Positions 50,381 to 58,611 of a stretch of 64,000 nucleotides of DNA are shown in pieces. The notes below the pieces were generated by a model that saw nothing but the letters and a program-made list of their open reading frames with translations, was not told the DNA's origin and did not search any database. The DNA lies in the NCBI RefSeq assembly GCF_026162625.1, contig NZ_JAOTBD010000003.1, positions 124,001-188,000 of the forward strand, in the 5' to 3' direction. The stretch's first letter is position 1. Each line of letters starts with the position of its first letter. The translations under genes and the position numbers were made by a program. Source of the DNA: Paracoccus beibuensis (GTDB taxonomy: Bacteria > Pseudomonadota > Alphaproteobacteria > Rhodobacterales > Rhodobacteraceae).

Positions 50381-51568
50381 ATGCCGCAACTGCTGGCTTT
50401 CTCGCTTCTTGCGCTGATCCTGTGGATCGGCGACCTCGTCTCGACCCGGACCCGGTCCTGGCTGCCCTCGGTCTTCGTCTGCGCGGTCCTGTTCCTGGCA
50501 GGGTACTGGACCTTCTTCCCCGAGGACATCGTTCAGACGGCCGGGTTCGAGACGCCGATCGTCTTCCTGGCGATGTACCTTCTGATCACCAACATGGGCA
50601 CGCTGCTGTCGGTGAAGGAACTGGGGCTGCAGTGGCGCACGGTGGTCATCGCGCTGGCGGGCATCGGCGGCATCATCGCGCTTCTGTTCACGGTAGGCCT
50701 GCTGGTGCTGGACTGGCAGACGGTCGTGGTGGGCACGCCGCCGCTGGTTGGGGGTGTCGTCGCCTCGCTGATCATGTCGCAGGCGGCGGCCGATGCGGGG
50801 CTGCAGGCGCTGTCGGTGCTGGCGATCCTGATCTATGTCATGCAGGGCTTCGCAGGCTATCCGCTGACGGCGATCATGCTCAAGCGCGAGGGGCGGCGCG
50901 TCCTGTCCCTGCAGCGCGAGGGGCGCTGGACCTCTGGCGGCCCGCAGGCCGAGACGGTCGAGACGCCGCAGCCGCCGCGCCTGTTCAGGGCCATGCCCGC
51001 GGCCTATGACACCGTCTATTTCAAGCTGCTGCGGCTGGGTGCCGTGGCCCTTGCCGCCTGGGGCGTGTCGGAACTGGTGAAGCCCGTCTTTGCGATCAGT
51101 CCCTTCGTTCTGTGTCTCGTCTTCGGCGTGATTGCGACCTCGGCAGGCTTCCTGGAACGCGAGCCGCTGCGCAAGTCCAACGCCTTCGGCTTCACGATCC
51201 TGATCCTGATGGTCTTCATCTTCGACGGCCTGAAGCGCGCCACGCCCGAGATGCTGATGGACCTTGCCGTGCCGCTGGTGGCGATCATCGCGATCGGCCT
51301 TGTCGGCATGTATCTCGCATCGCTCATCACCGGCCGCCTGTTGGGCGTGACGCCGGCGATGGCCTTTGCCTGCTCGCTGACGGCGCTTTACGGCTTTCCG
51401 GCCGACTATATCATCACCAAGGATGTCATCGACACGTTGACGGACGACGCGACCGAACGGGAGGTTTTGACCGCGCACCTGCTGCCACCGATGCTGGTGG
51501 CCGGGTTCGTGACCGTGACCATGGTCTCGGTCGTTCTGGCAGGCATCTTCGTGGGGTTGATCGCATGA
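50381..51568 (+). CDS. Multi-helix membrane transporter, substrate unknown
   Basis: This 395-residue protein has about ten hydrophobic helices with a charged loop near residues 165-195, and lacks a signal peptide. Its size and layout resemble sodium-coupled ESS-type or related carriers, but no diagnostic motif was recognised. GGAAAGG precedes the ATG. The stop overlaps the next gene's start (ATGA), which encodes an M20 amidohydrolase, so it probably imports a carbamoyl- or ureido-type amino acid. Confidence 0.75.
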   Translation: MPQLLAFSLLALILWIGDLVSTRTRSWLPSVFVCAVLFLAGYWTFFPEDIVQTAGFETPIVFLAMYLLITNMGTLLSVKELGLQWRTVVIALAGIGGIIALLFTVGLLVLDWQTVVVGTPPLVGGVVASLIMSQAAADAGLQALSVLAILIYVMQGFAGYPLTAIMLKREGRRVLSLQREGRWTSGGPQAETVETPQPPRLFRAMPAAYDTVYFKLLRLGAVALAAWGVSELVKPVFAISPFVLCLVFGVIATSAGFLEREPLRKSNAFGFTILILMVFIFDGLKRATPEMLMDLAVPLVAIIAIGLVGMYLASLITGRLLGVTPAMAFACSLTALYGFPADYIITKDVIDTLTDDATEREVLTAHLLPPMLVAGFVTVTMVSVVLAGIFVGLIA

Positions 51569-52815
51569 CCGGGTTTGCCGATGTTCCACGCGTCGAGGCG
51601 CTGATCGAGGGGATCGACCGCTTCACGGCCACGCCGGGGCAGGGGACGACGCGGCTGACCTATAGCGCGGAATATGCCGGTGCCCGCGATTTCGTCATCG
51701 AGCAGATGCTGCAGGCGGGCCTTTCCGTGCGCCAGGACGCGATCGGCAACGTCTTCGGCCGGATCGAGGGCACGCAGCCCGACCTGGCGCCGATCCTTGT
51801 CGGGTCGCATCTGGATTCGGTGCCGAACGGCGGGCGCTTCGACGGTCCGGCCGGTGTTGTCGCGGGGTTGGAAACCGCGTTCCTGTTCCGCGATCGCGGC
51901 CTTGTGCCGGTCCGCCCGATCGAGGTGGTGGCCCTGATCGAGGAGGAAGGCGCCCGTTTCGGCGGTGGCCTCATGGGTTCGCGGTTGCTGACGGGGCAGC
52001 TGGACGCGTCCAGCCTGCCGGATCTGCGCGACGACGACGGCATATCCGCGGCAGAGGCGATGGCCGCGTTCGGGCTGGACCCGAAGCAGGCGGGCCGGGC
52101 GGCCCTGGCGCCGGGGGCGATCCATGCGTTTCTTGAACTGCATATCGAGCAGGGACCCACGCTGGAGGCCGAGGGCCGGGACGTTGCCATCGTCGACCGG
52201 ATCGTCGGGCTGGCGCAGCTGAAGGTGACCGTCAGGGGTCGCGCGGGCCATGCCGGCACGACGCCCATGGATGCCCGCCGGGACGCGCTGACGGGCGCAG
52301 TGGTGATCCTGTCGCAACTGCCCGATCTTGCGCGGCAGGTCGGCCGGGGTGCCGTTCTGACGGTCGGCAAGCTGGAGGTGCTGCCCGGGGGCGCGAACGT
52401 GATCCCCGACCTCGTCACCTTCACCGTCGATCTGCGCGCGCCCGATGAGGCCGACGTGGTCCGCCTGATCGAGATGACCCGCGCGGCGGTCGACCGCGCG
52501 GCGGGCAATGGGCTGACCTGCGACGTGGAACAGCAGCTCTTCGCGCCGCCCACGCCGATGTCAGGCAAGATCCACGCGGCGCTTGTGGGCCAGGCCGAGG
52601 CGCTGGGGCTGTCGCACCGGACCATGGTCAGCGGTGCCGGGCATGACTCCATGATCATGGCGCGCGTCGCCCCGACCGGCCTTGTCTTCGTTCCCAGCCG
52701 GGGCGGGATATCTCATGCGCCGGAAGAATGGACGGACTATGCCCAGCTGGCGCGTGGCATCGACGTAATCTTCGCCACCATCTGCCAGATGTCCAGGGAA
52801 GGGCAGGCAGGCTGA
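51565..52815 (+). CDS. M20 family Zn-dependent amidohydrolase (N-carbamoyl amino acid/allantoate type)
   Basis: This 416-residue hydrolase has the metal ligands and loops of the N-carbamoyl-L-amino-acid/allantoate/ureidoglycolate amidohydrolase group: GSHLDSVPNGGRFDG (His and Asp), EEEGARFGG (Glu) and LELHIEQGPTLE (His). It also has a dimerisation domain from about residue 205 (GRAGHAGTTPMDAR) and a C-terminal GAGHDSM. It overlaps the transporter gene by ATGA. It probably hydrolyses a carbamoyl or ureido group after import. Confidence 0.9.
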   Translation: MTGFADVPRVEALIEGIDRFTATPGQGTTRLTYSAEYAGARDFVIEQMLQAGLSVRQDAIGNVFGRIEGTQPDLAPILVGSHLDSVPNGGRFDGPAGVVAGLETAFLFRDRGLVPVRPIEVVALIEEEGARFGGGLMGSRLLTGQLDASSLPDLRDDDGISAAEAMAAFGLDPKQAGRAALAPGAIHAFLELHIEQGPTLEAEGRDVAIVDRIVGLAQLKVTVRGRAGHAGTTPMDARRDALTGAVVILSQLPDLARQVGRGAVLTVGKLEVLPGGANVIPDLVTFTVDLRAPDEADVVRLIEMTRAAVDRAAGNGLTCDVEQQLFAPPTPMSGKIHAALVGQAEALGLSHRTMVSGAGHDSMIMARVAPTGLVFVPSRGGISHAPEEWTDYAQLARGIDVIFATICQMSREGQAG

Positions 52816-52847
52816 TCGTTCGGCCGACTGCGGCACCGACCCACGCC

Positions 52848-52884
52848 AAAAAGAATGCCCGCCGAGCCAGGTGGCTCGACGGGC
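52848..52884 (-). terminator. Terminator of the BI-1 gene
   Basis: A 12-bp stem with one mismatch (52857-52868 / 52873-52884) is followed on the minus strand by a run of five Ts (52852-52848). It lies 28 bases beyond the stop codon of the minus-strand gene. Confidence 0.7.
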
Positions 52885-52911
52885 TGATGCGTAACCGGAA
52901 GGACGGTCGTA

Positions 52912-53658
52912 TTATTCCCGGTTGCCCATGAACTGCAGCAGGAACATGAACAGGTTCAGGAAGTCGAGATAGAGGCGCAGGGCGCCCATGATCGCGCTCT
53001 TGCCGATGAAGTCGGCGTCCGAACCGGCCATCTGCAGGTAGGTGTTCTTGATGTTCTGCGTGTCATAGGCGGTGAGGCCGGCGAAGATCAGCACACCGAT
53101 GAGCGAGATCGCGAACTGCATCGCGGGCGACTGCATGAAGATGTTCACGATCGACGCCACGATCAGGCCGATCAGGCCCATGATCAGGAAGCTGCCCCAG
53201 CCCGAGATGTCTTTCTTCGTCGTGTAACCCCAAAGCGACAGGCCGGCGAAGGCGATCGCGGTCACAAGGAACGTCTGCACGATCGACACGCCGGTATAGA
53301 CGAGGAAGATCGAGCTGATCGACAGGCCCATCAGTGCGGCGAAGGCATAGAAGATGCCGGTCGCGGCCGACACGGACAGGCGGTTGATCGCCGCGCCGAA
53401 GGCGAAGACCATCAGCAGCGGGGCGAACATGATCACCCAGCGCAGCGGGGACGTATAGATCGCGGCGCCCAGGCCGGTCAGCTGCCCGTCCGGCGTCACG
53501 GCCGCGGCCGAGATGCCGTAAGCTGCGACGGCGGTCACACCCATCCCGACCGCCATCAGCCCATAAACCTTGTTCATGTAGGCCCGCAGGCCCTCATCGA
53601 CCACCGCCCTGCGGGTGCCGACGCCCTGCGCGGTGCGGTAAGTGTTGTAATCTGCCAT
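52912..53658 (-). CDS. Bax inhibitor-1/YccA family membrane protein
   Basis: This 248-residue protein has seven hydrophobic helices and the BI-1 family C-terminal region (YDTQNIKNTYLQMAGSDADF with conserved Asp, followed by LRLYLDFLNLFMFLLQFMG). Bacterial members are proton-sensitive calcium leak channels or interact with the FtsH complex; the role here is not known. The ATG at 53658 has GGGGA upstream. A terminator lies just downstream. Confidence 0.93.
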   Translation of the reverse strand: MADYNTYRTAQGVGTRRAVVDEGLRAYMNKVYGLMAVGMGVTAVAAYGISAAAVTPDGQLTGLGAAIYTSPLRWVIMFAPLLMVFAFGAAINRLSVSAATGIFYAFAALMGLSISSIFLVYTGVSIVQTFLVTAIAFAGLSLWGYTTKKDISGWGSFLIMGLIGLIVASIVNIFMQSPAMQFAISLIGVLIFAGLTAYDTQNIKNTYLQMAGSDADFIGKSAIMGALRLYLDFLNLFMFLLQFMGNRE

Positions 53659-53761
53659 CGAAGTCTCCCCTGAAAGGCTGCCGGTTCCCGCCCGGCCTAG
53701 GCAGAATATTGGCCGAGATCGACGACAATTCAATGCCGGGACTGCGTCAAATCGTCCACCA

Positions 53762-54730
53762 TCACAGGGTGATGACGACTTTTCCGACACTTCTGCGCTC
53801 TCGCAGCATCGAATAGCCGTCGGCCACGCGCTCAAGGGGCAGGACGGCGCCCGCGACGGGGTGCAGGCGGCCTTCGGCGAACATCGTGAAAAGCGCCGAC
53901 ATGCTGTCGCGCATCACCGTGATGTCGAGGGTGCGATAGCCGCCCCAGTAGAAGCCGTGGATCGCGATGTTCTTGACCAGCGCATGGTTCAGGGGCAGCG
54001 CGGAGGGGCGTCCGCCGGCGAAGCCGATTACCAGGAAGCGGCCGCCGGGACGCAGCGCGCCGAAGGCCGCCTCTCCGGTCGTGTCGCCGACTGCGTCATA
54101 GACCACGTCCGTCCCGCCCAGGTCCCGCAGGGCGGCCCGCAGGTCAGGGCAGGCGGCGCTGTCGATCACCTCGGCCGCGCCGGCTTCCGTCACGGTCCGC
54201 AGCCGGTCGGCCCCACGCGCGACGCCGATGACGCGCGCGCCCATCGCGCGCCCGATCTCGACCGCCGTCAGGCCCACGCCTCCGGCCGCGCCCGTCACGA
54301 CAAGGGTCTGGCCGGGCTGCAATGCACCCCGTCCGGCAAGGGCCAGGTGACTTGTCCCATAAGCCACCTGGAACCCCGCCGCCTGCTCGAAGCTCATGGC
54401 GTCCGGGATGGCCTGCGCCGCGTCGGGGGTCACCGCGACCACCTCGGCCAGGGTGCCGGGTGCCGACACGGCGACGCGGGTTCCGGGGGCAAGCCCGCTG
54501 CCGGTAGGCGCGCTGATGACGGTTCCCGCCCCCTCCAGTCCGGGCACGAACGGAGCATCGGCCGATTCCTGATATTTTCCGTGGGCTTTCAACAGATCGG
54601 CAAAGTTCAACGCCGCCGCGGCCATCCTGACCAGCACCCGGTCGCTGCCCGCAGGGGGAGCCATTGCGCTGGTCACGACGGGGTCCGTCCCCAGAGCCTC
54701 GACCCGTGCCAAACGAATCAATTCTGTCAC
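53762..54730 (-). CDS. NADPH:quinone oxidoreductase family protein (zinc-free MDR)
   Basis: This 322-residue MDR has the Qor layout: N-terminal GroES fold without zinc ligands (FVPGLEGAGTVI) and a Rossmann motif VTGAAGGVGLTAVEIGRAMGA. The reading frame starts with GTG at 54730, supported by GGAGG 9 bases upstream; no in-frame ATG precedes the conserved part. It probably reduces quinones or enoyl compounds. It is divergent from the XRE regulator gene. Confidence 0.88.
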   Translation of the reverse strand: MTELIRLARVEALGTDPVVTSAMAPPAGSDRVLVRMAAAALNFADLLKAHGKYQESADAPFVPGLEGAGTVISAPTGSGLAPGTRVAVSAPGTLAEVVAVTPDAAQAIPDAMSFEQAAGFQVAYGTSHLALAGRGALQPGQTLVVTGAAGGVGLTAVEIGRAMGARVIGVARGADRLRTVTEAGAAEVIDSAACPDLRAALRDLGGTDVVYDAVGDTTGEAAFGALRPGGRFLVIGFAGGRPSALPLNHALVKNIAIHGFYWGGYRTLDITVMRDSMSALFTMFAEGRLHPVAGAVLPLERVADGYSMLRERRSVGKVVITL

Positions 54731-54921
54731 TAGCGCCTCCGCAGTTCCGCCCCCAAAGCTTCACGACGTGGCGCTTGAAGTCAAACCAGCCGGAAGGATG
54801 ACCGTTAAGGTGCCCTCAAGACCTGTCCTTTTGGACAGAATAGGAGCGGTTAACCAAGTTGACACTCGATAAGTGTGCGGCTCTGAGATACCGCTCTCTT
54901 AGATTGCAAAGGGTTGCGGCA

Positions 54922-55281
54922 ATGAAGCACAGTGTAGATGTTCATGTTGGTAAGCGTATCCGCCATCGCCGTTGGATGATTGGAATGACTCAACAACAGC
55001 TGGCCGACAAGGTCGGCATCAAGTTCCAGCAGATTCAGAAGTATGAAACCGGCATGAACCGGGTTTCGGCTTCTCGTCTGTGGGATATCGCCAAGGCGGT
55101 CGACGTCCCCGTCAGCTTCTTCTTCGAAGGGCTGCAGGAGGGTGATCTGCCCGGCATGATCGAAGGCGACATTTTCGCCGACAAGGAGGCGCTGCAGCTG
55201 GTGCGTGCCTATTACACCATGCCCGAGGCGCAGCGCCGCCAGATCTTCGAACTAGCGCGCGTCCTTTCGGTCGCGGCCTGA
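54922..55281 (+). CDS. XRE family helix-turn-helix regulator
   Basis: This 119-residue DNA-binding protein has an N-terminal lambda-repressor type helix-turn-helix (RIRHRRWMIGMTQQQLADKV, then FQQIQKYETGMNRVSASRLW) and a C-terminal helical tail (LVRAYYTMPEAQRRQIFELA). It is well suited to bind palindromic operators as a dimer. The gene body up to about 55060 is noticeably more AT-rich than the surrounding DNA. TTGACA (54859-54864) upstream could be part of its promoter. The target genes are unknown. Confidence 0.88.
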   Translation: MKHSVDVHVGKRIRHRRWMIGMTQQQLADKVGIKFQQIQKYETGMNRVSASRLWDIAKAVDVPVSFFFEGLQEGDLPGMIEGDIFADKEALQLVRAYYTMPEAQRRQIFELARVLSVAA

Positions 55282-55417
55282 CCGCCCGGATCGCCAGAAG
55301 GCGAATGACATCCGTGTCGTCCGGCGCTGCGTGACCGTCGGACGACATTACCGAAAGGCTGCTGGCCCCCGCTGGCGTGACGGGTTAAACCCCGTGTGAC
55401 AACATCAGGGGGCCCGA

Positions 55418-56203
55418 ATGCAGGACGCTGCACAGATCATCCGCACCGCCCACGACATGGCCGATGCGGCGCGTGCCGCGATCCTGCCGCTGTTCCGCAG
55501 CGCCGACCTGGTGGCTGACAACAAGCGTCCCGCGGATTTCGATCCGGTGACGCAAGCCGACCGTGCCGCCGAAACGGCGATGCGCGACGTGCTGGCGCGA
55601 CAACGTCCGGACGATGCCATCCTGGGCGAGGAATTCGGACGCAGCACCGGCACAACCGGGCTGACCTGGATCCTCGATCCGATCGATGGAACGCGGGCCT
55701 TCCTCTGCGGCGCCCCCAGCTGGGGCGTCCTGATCGGCCTGTCCGACGGGCAGGGCGTGCGATACGGGATGATCGACCAGCCGTATACCGGAGAGCGGTT
55801 CGAGGGCGGGCTTGGCCGCGCGCTGCTGTCCGGGCCCCGGGGCACCCGCGATCTGCGGGTGCGGGGCCATGTCGCGCTGGACCACGCCATCCTGATGACG
55901 ACCTTTCCTGAAGTCGGCGACGCGACCGAACATGCCGCCTTCCGGCGCGTGGCGGACAGGGTGCGGCTGACGCGCTACGGCCTCGACTGCTATGCCTATG
56001 CGCTGCTGGCGCTTGGCCAGATCGACCTGGTGATCGAGGCCGGCCTGCAGCCCTATGACATCGCCGGACCGCTGGCCGTGGTCGAGGCGGCGGGGGGCGT
56101 CGTCACCGACTGGCAGGGCGGTCCCGCAGCCGAAGGCGGCCAGGTCATCGCCGCCGCCTCTGCCCGCCTCCACCGCGAGGCGCTGGCGCTTCTGGCGGGC
56201 TGA
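55418..56203 (+). CDS. hisN: HisN-like histidinol-phosphatase/inositol monophosphatase family
   Basis: This 261-residue phosphatase has the family's metal motifs: LGEEFGR (Glu), DPIDGTRAFLCG (Asp-Pro-Ile-Asp-Gly-Thr) and PYDIAGPLAVVEAAGG. The DGTRAFxxG form is the one seen in HisN histidinol-phosphatases of actinobacteria and alphaproteobacteria, rather than SuhB-like DGTTNF. It would complete histidine synthesis in an organism without HisB phosphatase, but this is inferred. It precedes mgtE by 32 bases. Confidence 0.82.
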   Translation: MQDAAQIIRTAHDMADAARAAILPLFRSADLVADNKRPADFDPVTQADRAAETAMRDVLARQRPDDAILGEEFGRSTGTTGLTWILDPIDGTRAFLCGAPSWGVLIGLSDGQGVRYGMIDQPYTGERFEGGLGRALLSGPRGTRDLRVRGHVALDHAILMTTFPEVGDATEHAAFRRVADRVRLTRYGLDCYAYALLALGQIDLVIEAGLQPYDIAGPLAVVEAAGGVVTDWQGGPAAEGGQVIAAASARLHREALALLAG

Positions 56204-56235
56204 CCCGCGATGTTTCAAGATCAAGCGACGGGGGC

Positions 56236-57633
56236 ATGATGGCCGAGGACAGCCAGCGCAACGAAGCCCAGTACGACCAGGACGAGGACGACTTCGGCCC
56301 TACTCCCGAGCTTCTGGCCGAGATCGATGAGGCCATCGACTCCGGCGACACTCAGACGCTGAACGCCGCGCTGGAGCCGATGCACGCGGCCGACATCGCC
56401 GACCTGATCGAGCGGCTTGCGACGCCGCGCCGGCGGGTGTTCCTCGAACTCTATGCCGAGCAGATCGACGGCGAGATCCTGTCCGAGATCGACGAGTCGA
56501 TCCGCGAGGACGTGATCGAGCAACTGCCGCGCGAGGTTCTGGCCGAAGCCGTCCGCGAGATGGACAGCGACGACGTCGTGGACCTGGTCGAGGACCTGGA
56601 CCAGCCAGAACGGGACCAGATCCTGGCGGCGCTGGATGCGGGCGACCGCGCCGCGGTCCAGCAGTCGCTGGCCTATCCCGAATACTCCGCCGGCCGCCTG
56701 ATGCAGTCCGAGGTGGTGACCGCGCCCGAACACTGGACCGTGGGCCACACCATCGACTTCATCCGGTCCGAGGAATGGCTGCCAGAGCAGTTCTATCACG
56801 TCATCCTGGTCGACCCGCGCCGTCACCCCACGGGCTATGTCACGCTGGGGCGGCTGCTGGCGTCGCGCCGCGACGCGACATTGCGCGACCTGGCCGAGGA
56901 CAGCTTCCGCACCATCAGCGCCTATGCCGAAGAGGGCGACGTCGCATATGTCTTCAACCAGTATCACCTGATCTCTGCGCCCGTGGTCGACCGGCACGAC
57001 CGTCTGGTCGGCGTCATCACCATCGATGACGCCATGGCGATCCTGGACGAGGAGCACGAGGAGGACATCCTGCGCCTGGCCGGCGTCGGCGACGAATCCA
57101 GCATCAACGATACGGTCCTGCAGACGGTCGGCCAGCGGGTGCCCTGGCTTGGTGCGAACATCGTGACCGCGTTGGCGGCCGCAAGCGTGATCGCGATCTT
57201 CGAGGGCGCCATCGCGCAGCTTGTGGCGTTGGCGGTCCTGATGCCCATCGTCGCCTCGATGGGCGGCAATGCCGGCACGCAGACGCTGACCGTGGCCGTC
57301 CGCGGCCTGGCGACGCGCGACTTGTCACGGTCGAACGCGCTGCGGGTCATCCGGCGCGAGGTCATGGTCGGGCTTCTCAACGGCGCCATCTTCGGCGTGA
57401 TCATGGCTGCGATCACGATGCTCTGGTTCCAGGAGCCGGGCCTGTCGCTGGTGATCGGGATCGCGATGATCGTCAATCTTCTGGTGGCGGCGCTCGCGGG
57501 CATCCTGATCCCGCTGGCCTTGAACAAGCTGGGGGCGGACCCGGCGCTTGCCTCGGGGACGTTCGTGACGATGATGACCGACGTGATCGGCTTTCTGGCC
57601 TTCCTGGGCCTGGCGACGGTGGTGCTGCTATGA
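56236..57633 (+). CDS. mgtE: Magnesium transporter MgtE
   Basis: This 465-residue protein has the MgtE layout. An acidic N-terminal superhelical domain (residues 30-130, LLAEIDEAIDSGD to LEDLDQPERDQ) is followed by two CBS domains (about residues 155-290, with FRTISAYAEEGD and VGVITIDDAM). A five-helix membrane domain from about 320 contains the family's PIVASMGGNAGTQTLTVAVR pore region. The CBS and N domains close the channel when cytosolic Mg is high. Two ATGs are possible at 56236 and 56239. Confidence 0.93.
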   Translation: MMAEDSQRNEAQYDQDEDDFGPTPELLAEIDEAIDSGDTQTLNAALEPMHAADIADLIERLATPRRRVFLELYAEQIDGEILSEIDESIREDVIEQLPREVLAEAVREMDSDDVVDLVEDLDQPERDQILAALDAGDRAAVQQSLAYPEYSAGRLMQSEVVTAPEHWTVGHTIDFIRSEEWLPEQFYHVILVDPRRHPTGYVTLGRLLASRRDATLRDLAEDSFRTISAYAEEGDVAYVFNQYHLISAPVVDRHDRLVGVITIDDAMAILDEEHEEDILRLAGVGDESSINDTVLQTVGQRVPWLGANIVTALAAASVIAIFEGAIAQLVALAVLMPIVASMGGNAGTQTLTVAVRGLATRDLSRSNALRVIRREVMVGLLNGAIFGVIMAAITMLWFQEPGLSLVIGIAMIVNLLVAALAGILIPLALNKLGADPALASGTFVTMMTDVIGFLAFLGLATVVLL

Positions 57634-58169
57634 CGACGGCGAAAGAGGGATTGCGGGCGCAGGCGCTGGCGGCGCGGGCGCAGGGGGGCGACGACGCGGC
57701 CCTGGACCGGCATCTGCGGCACGCCCTGCGGCCCTATTCCGGGGCCGTCCTGGCTGGATACTGGCCGATGCGGGACGAGGCCGACCCCCGGCCCGCCATG
57801 GGCGCGCACGACGGCCCGGTGGTCCTTCCCGTCGTTCCCGGCCGCGCGCGCCCGCTGCTGTTCCGCCTGTGGGACGGGCGCGACCTTGTGCCGGGAACCT
57901 TCGGGACCTCTCATCCGCCCGAAGACGCGCCCCAGATGCGCCCCGACGTGCTGATCGTGCCGCTTGCGGGGTTCGACGCGATAGGCAACCGGTTGGGCTA
58001 TGGCGGCGGCTTCTATGACCGCACGTTGGAGGTGCTGCGCGAATCGGGACCGGTGGCAGCCATCGGGCTGGCCTATGCCTGCCAGGAACTGCCCGCGATT
58101 TCGGCAGAGCCCTTTGACGAGCCGCTGGATATGATCGTCACCGACATTGGTCTGCGAAAATTCCGCTGA
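57630..58169 (+). CDS. 5-formyltetrahydrofolate cyclo-ligase family protein
   Basis: This 179-residue protein has the family motifs: the ATP-binding region near residue 50 and the C-terminal NRLGYGGGFYDRTLE signature. The enzyme turns 5-formyl-THF into 5,10-methenyl-THF using ATP. The start overlaps the mgtE stop (ATGA). In many bacteria 6S RNA lies near this gene, but I could not recognise 6S RNA here. The strong hairpin at 58231-58269 follows. Confidence 0.92.
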   Translation: MTTAKEGLRAQALAARAQGGDDAALDRHLRHALRPYSGAVLAGYWPMRDEADPRPAMGAHDGPVVLPVVPGRARPLLFRLWDGRDLVPGTFGTSHPPEDAPQMRPDVLIVPLAGFDAIGNRLGYGGGFYDRTLEVLRESGPVAAIGLAYACQELPAISAEPFDEPLDMIVTDIGLRKFR

Positions 58170-58611
58170 AGCGGTCGGAATGTGGCGGATTTGCAACCGC
58201 TGTGTGCAACCTGCGGATGAGGTCGGGATAAGCCTGTGGAAAGTCGCTGAACGACTTTCCACACTGGCTTGAGGCGGCAGGAAAAATTTCGCTCCAGCGT
58301 GTCTGGGGGCCGATGACCTGGCGTCATCTGTGCGCGAATCTGCGGCCCTGCAGCGTCGCCCCCTGTCAACGGCCAAGCACGCGTTAACTGTAAAAATACC
58401 TGTTGAACTGCTGCCGCTGCGCCGTCAACTTGTGGAAAGACGCCAGAACGGCACCAGATGTGGTAGAGGTCTCATGCCCTGCCACAAGTGCGATCCGAAC
58501 CGAAAGCCATCGCCGGGGCCGCCCGGGCGCATCCTCGGCGTAAGCCAGGCGCATGCTTTCGCGCAATCGCAGGTGACCGCGGGGCGGGCGACAGTTCAAC
58601 AGGGGATTGGC
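58170..58611. other. Long leader/intergenic region before nrdJ
   Basis: About 440 bases without a supported gene. It holds the long hairpin at 58231-58269 and, near 58432, a further TGTGGAAAG copy resembling the hairpin arm. No cobalamin riboswitch core could be recognised. A short AAAAATTTC stretch at 58281 and GTTAACTGTAAAAATA at 58384 are AT-rich islands that could be promoter parts. Confidence 0.45.
58231..58269. other. Long inverted repeat (12-bp core plus 4-bp outer arm)
   Basis: TGTGGAAAGTCG (58235-58246) pairs perfectly with CGACTTTCCACA (58252-58263) around a 5-base loop. An outer AGCC/GGCT arm closes after a 2-base bulge. There is no U-tract, so it may be a protein-binding palindrome or RNA element as well as a terminator. 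Confidence 0.7.

Noticed and set aside
58170-58300. 6S RNA next to the 5-formyl-THF cyclo-ligase gene
   Set aside because: Only a single 12-bp hairpin with small loop is seen, not the large open-bubble structure of 6S RNA.
58170-58611. Cobalamin riboswitch before nrdJ
   Set aside because: No B12-box (GCCACTG-type) or matching helix set could be found, and class II reductase genes rarely have one.
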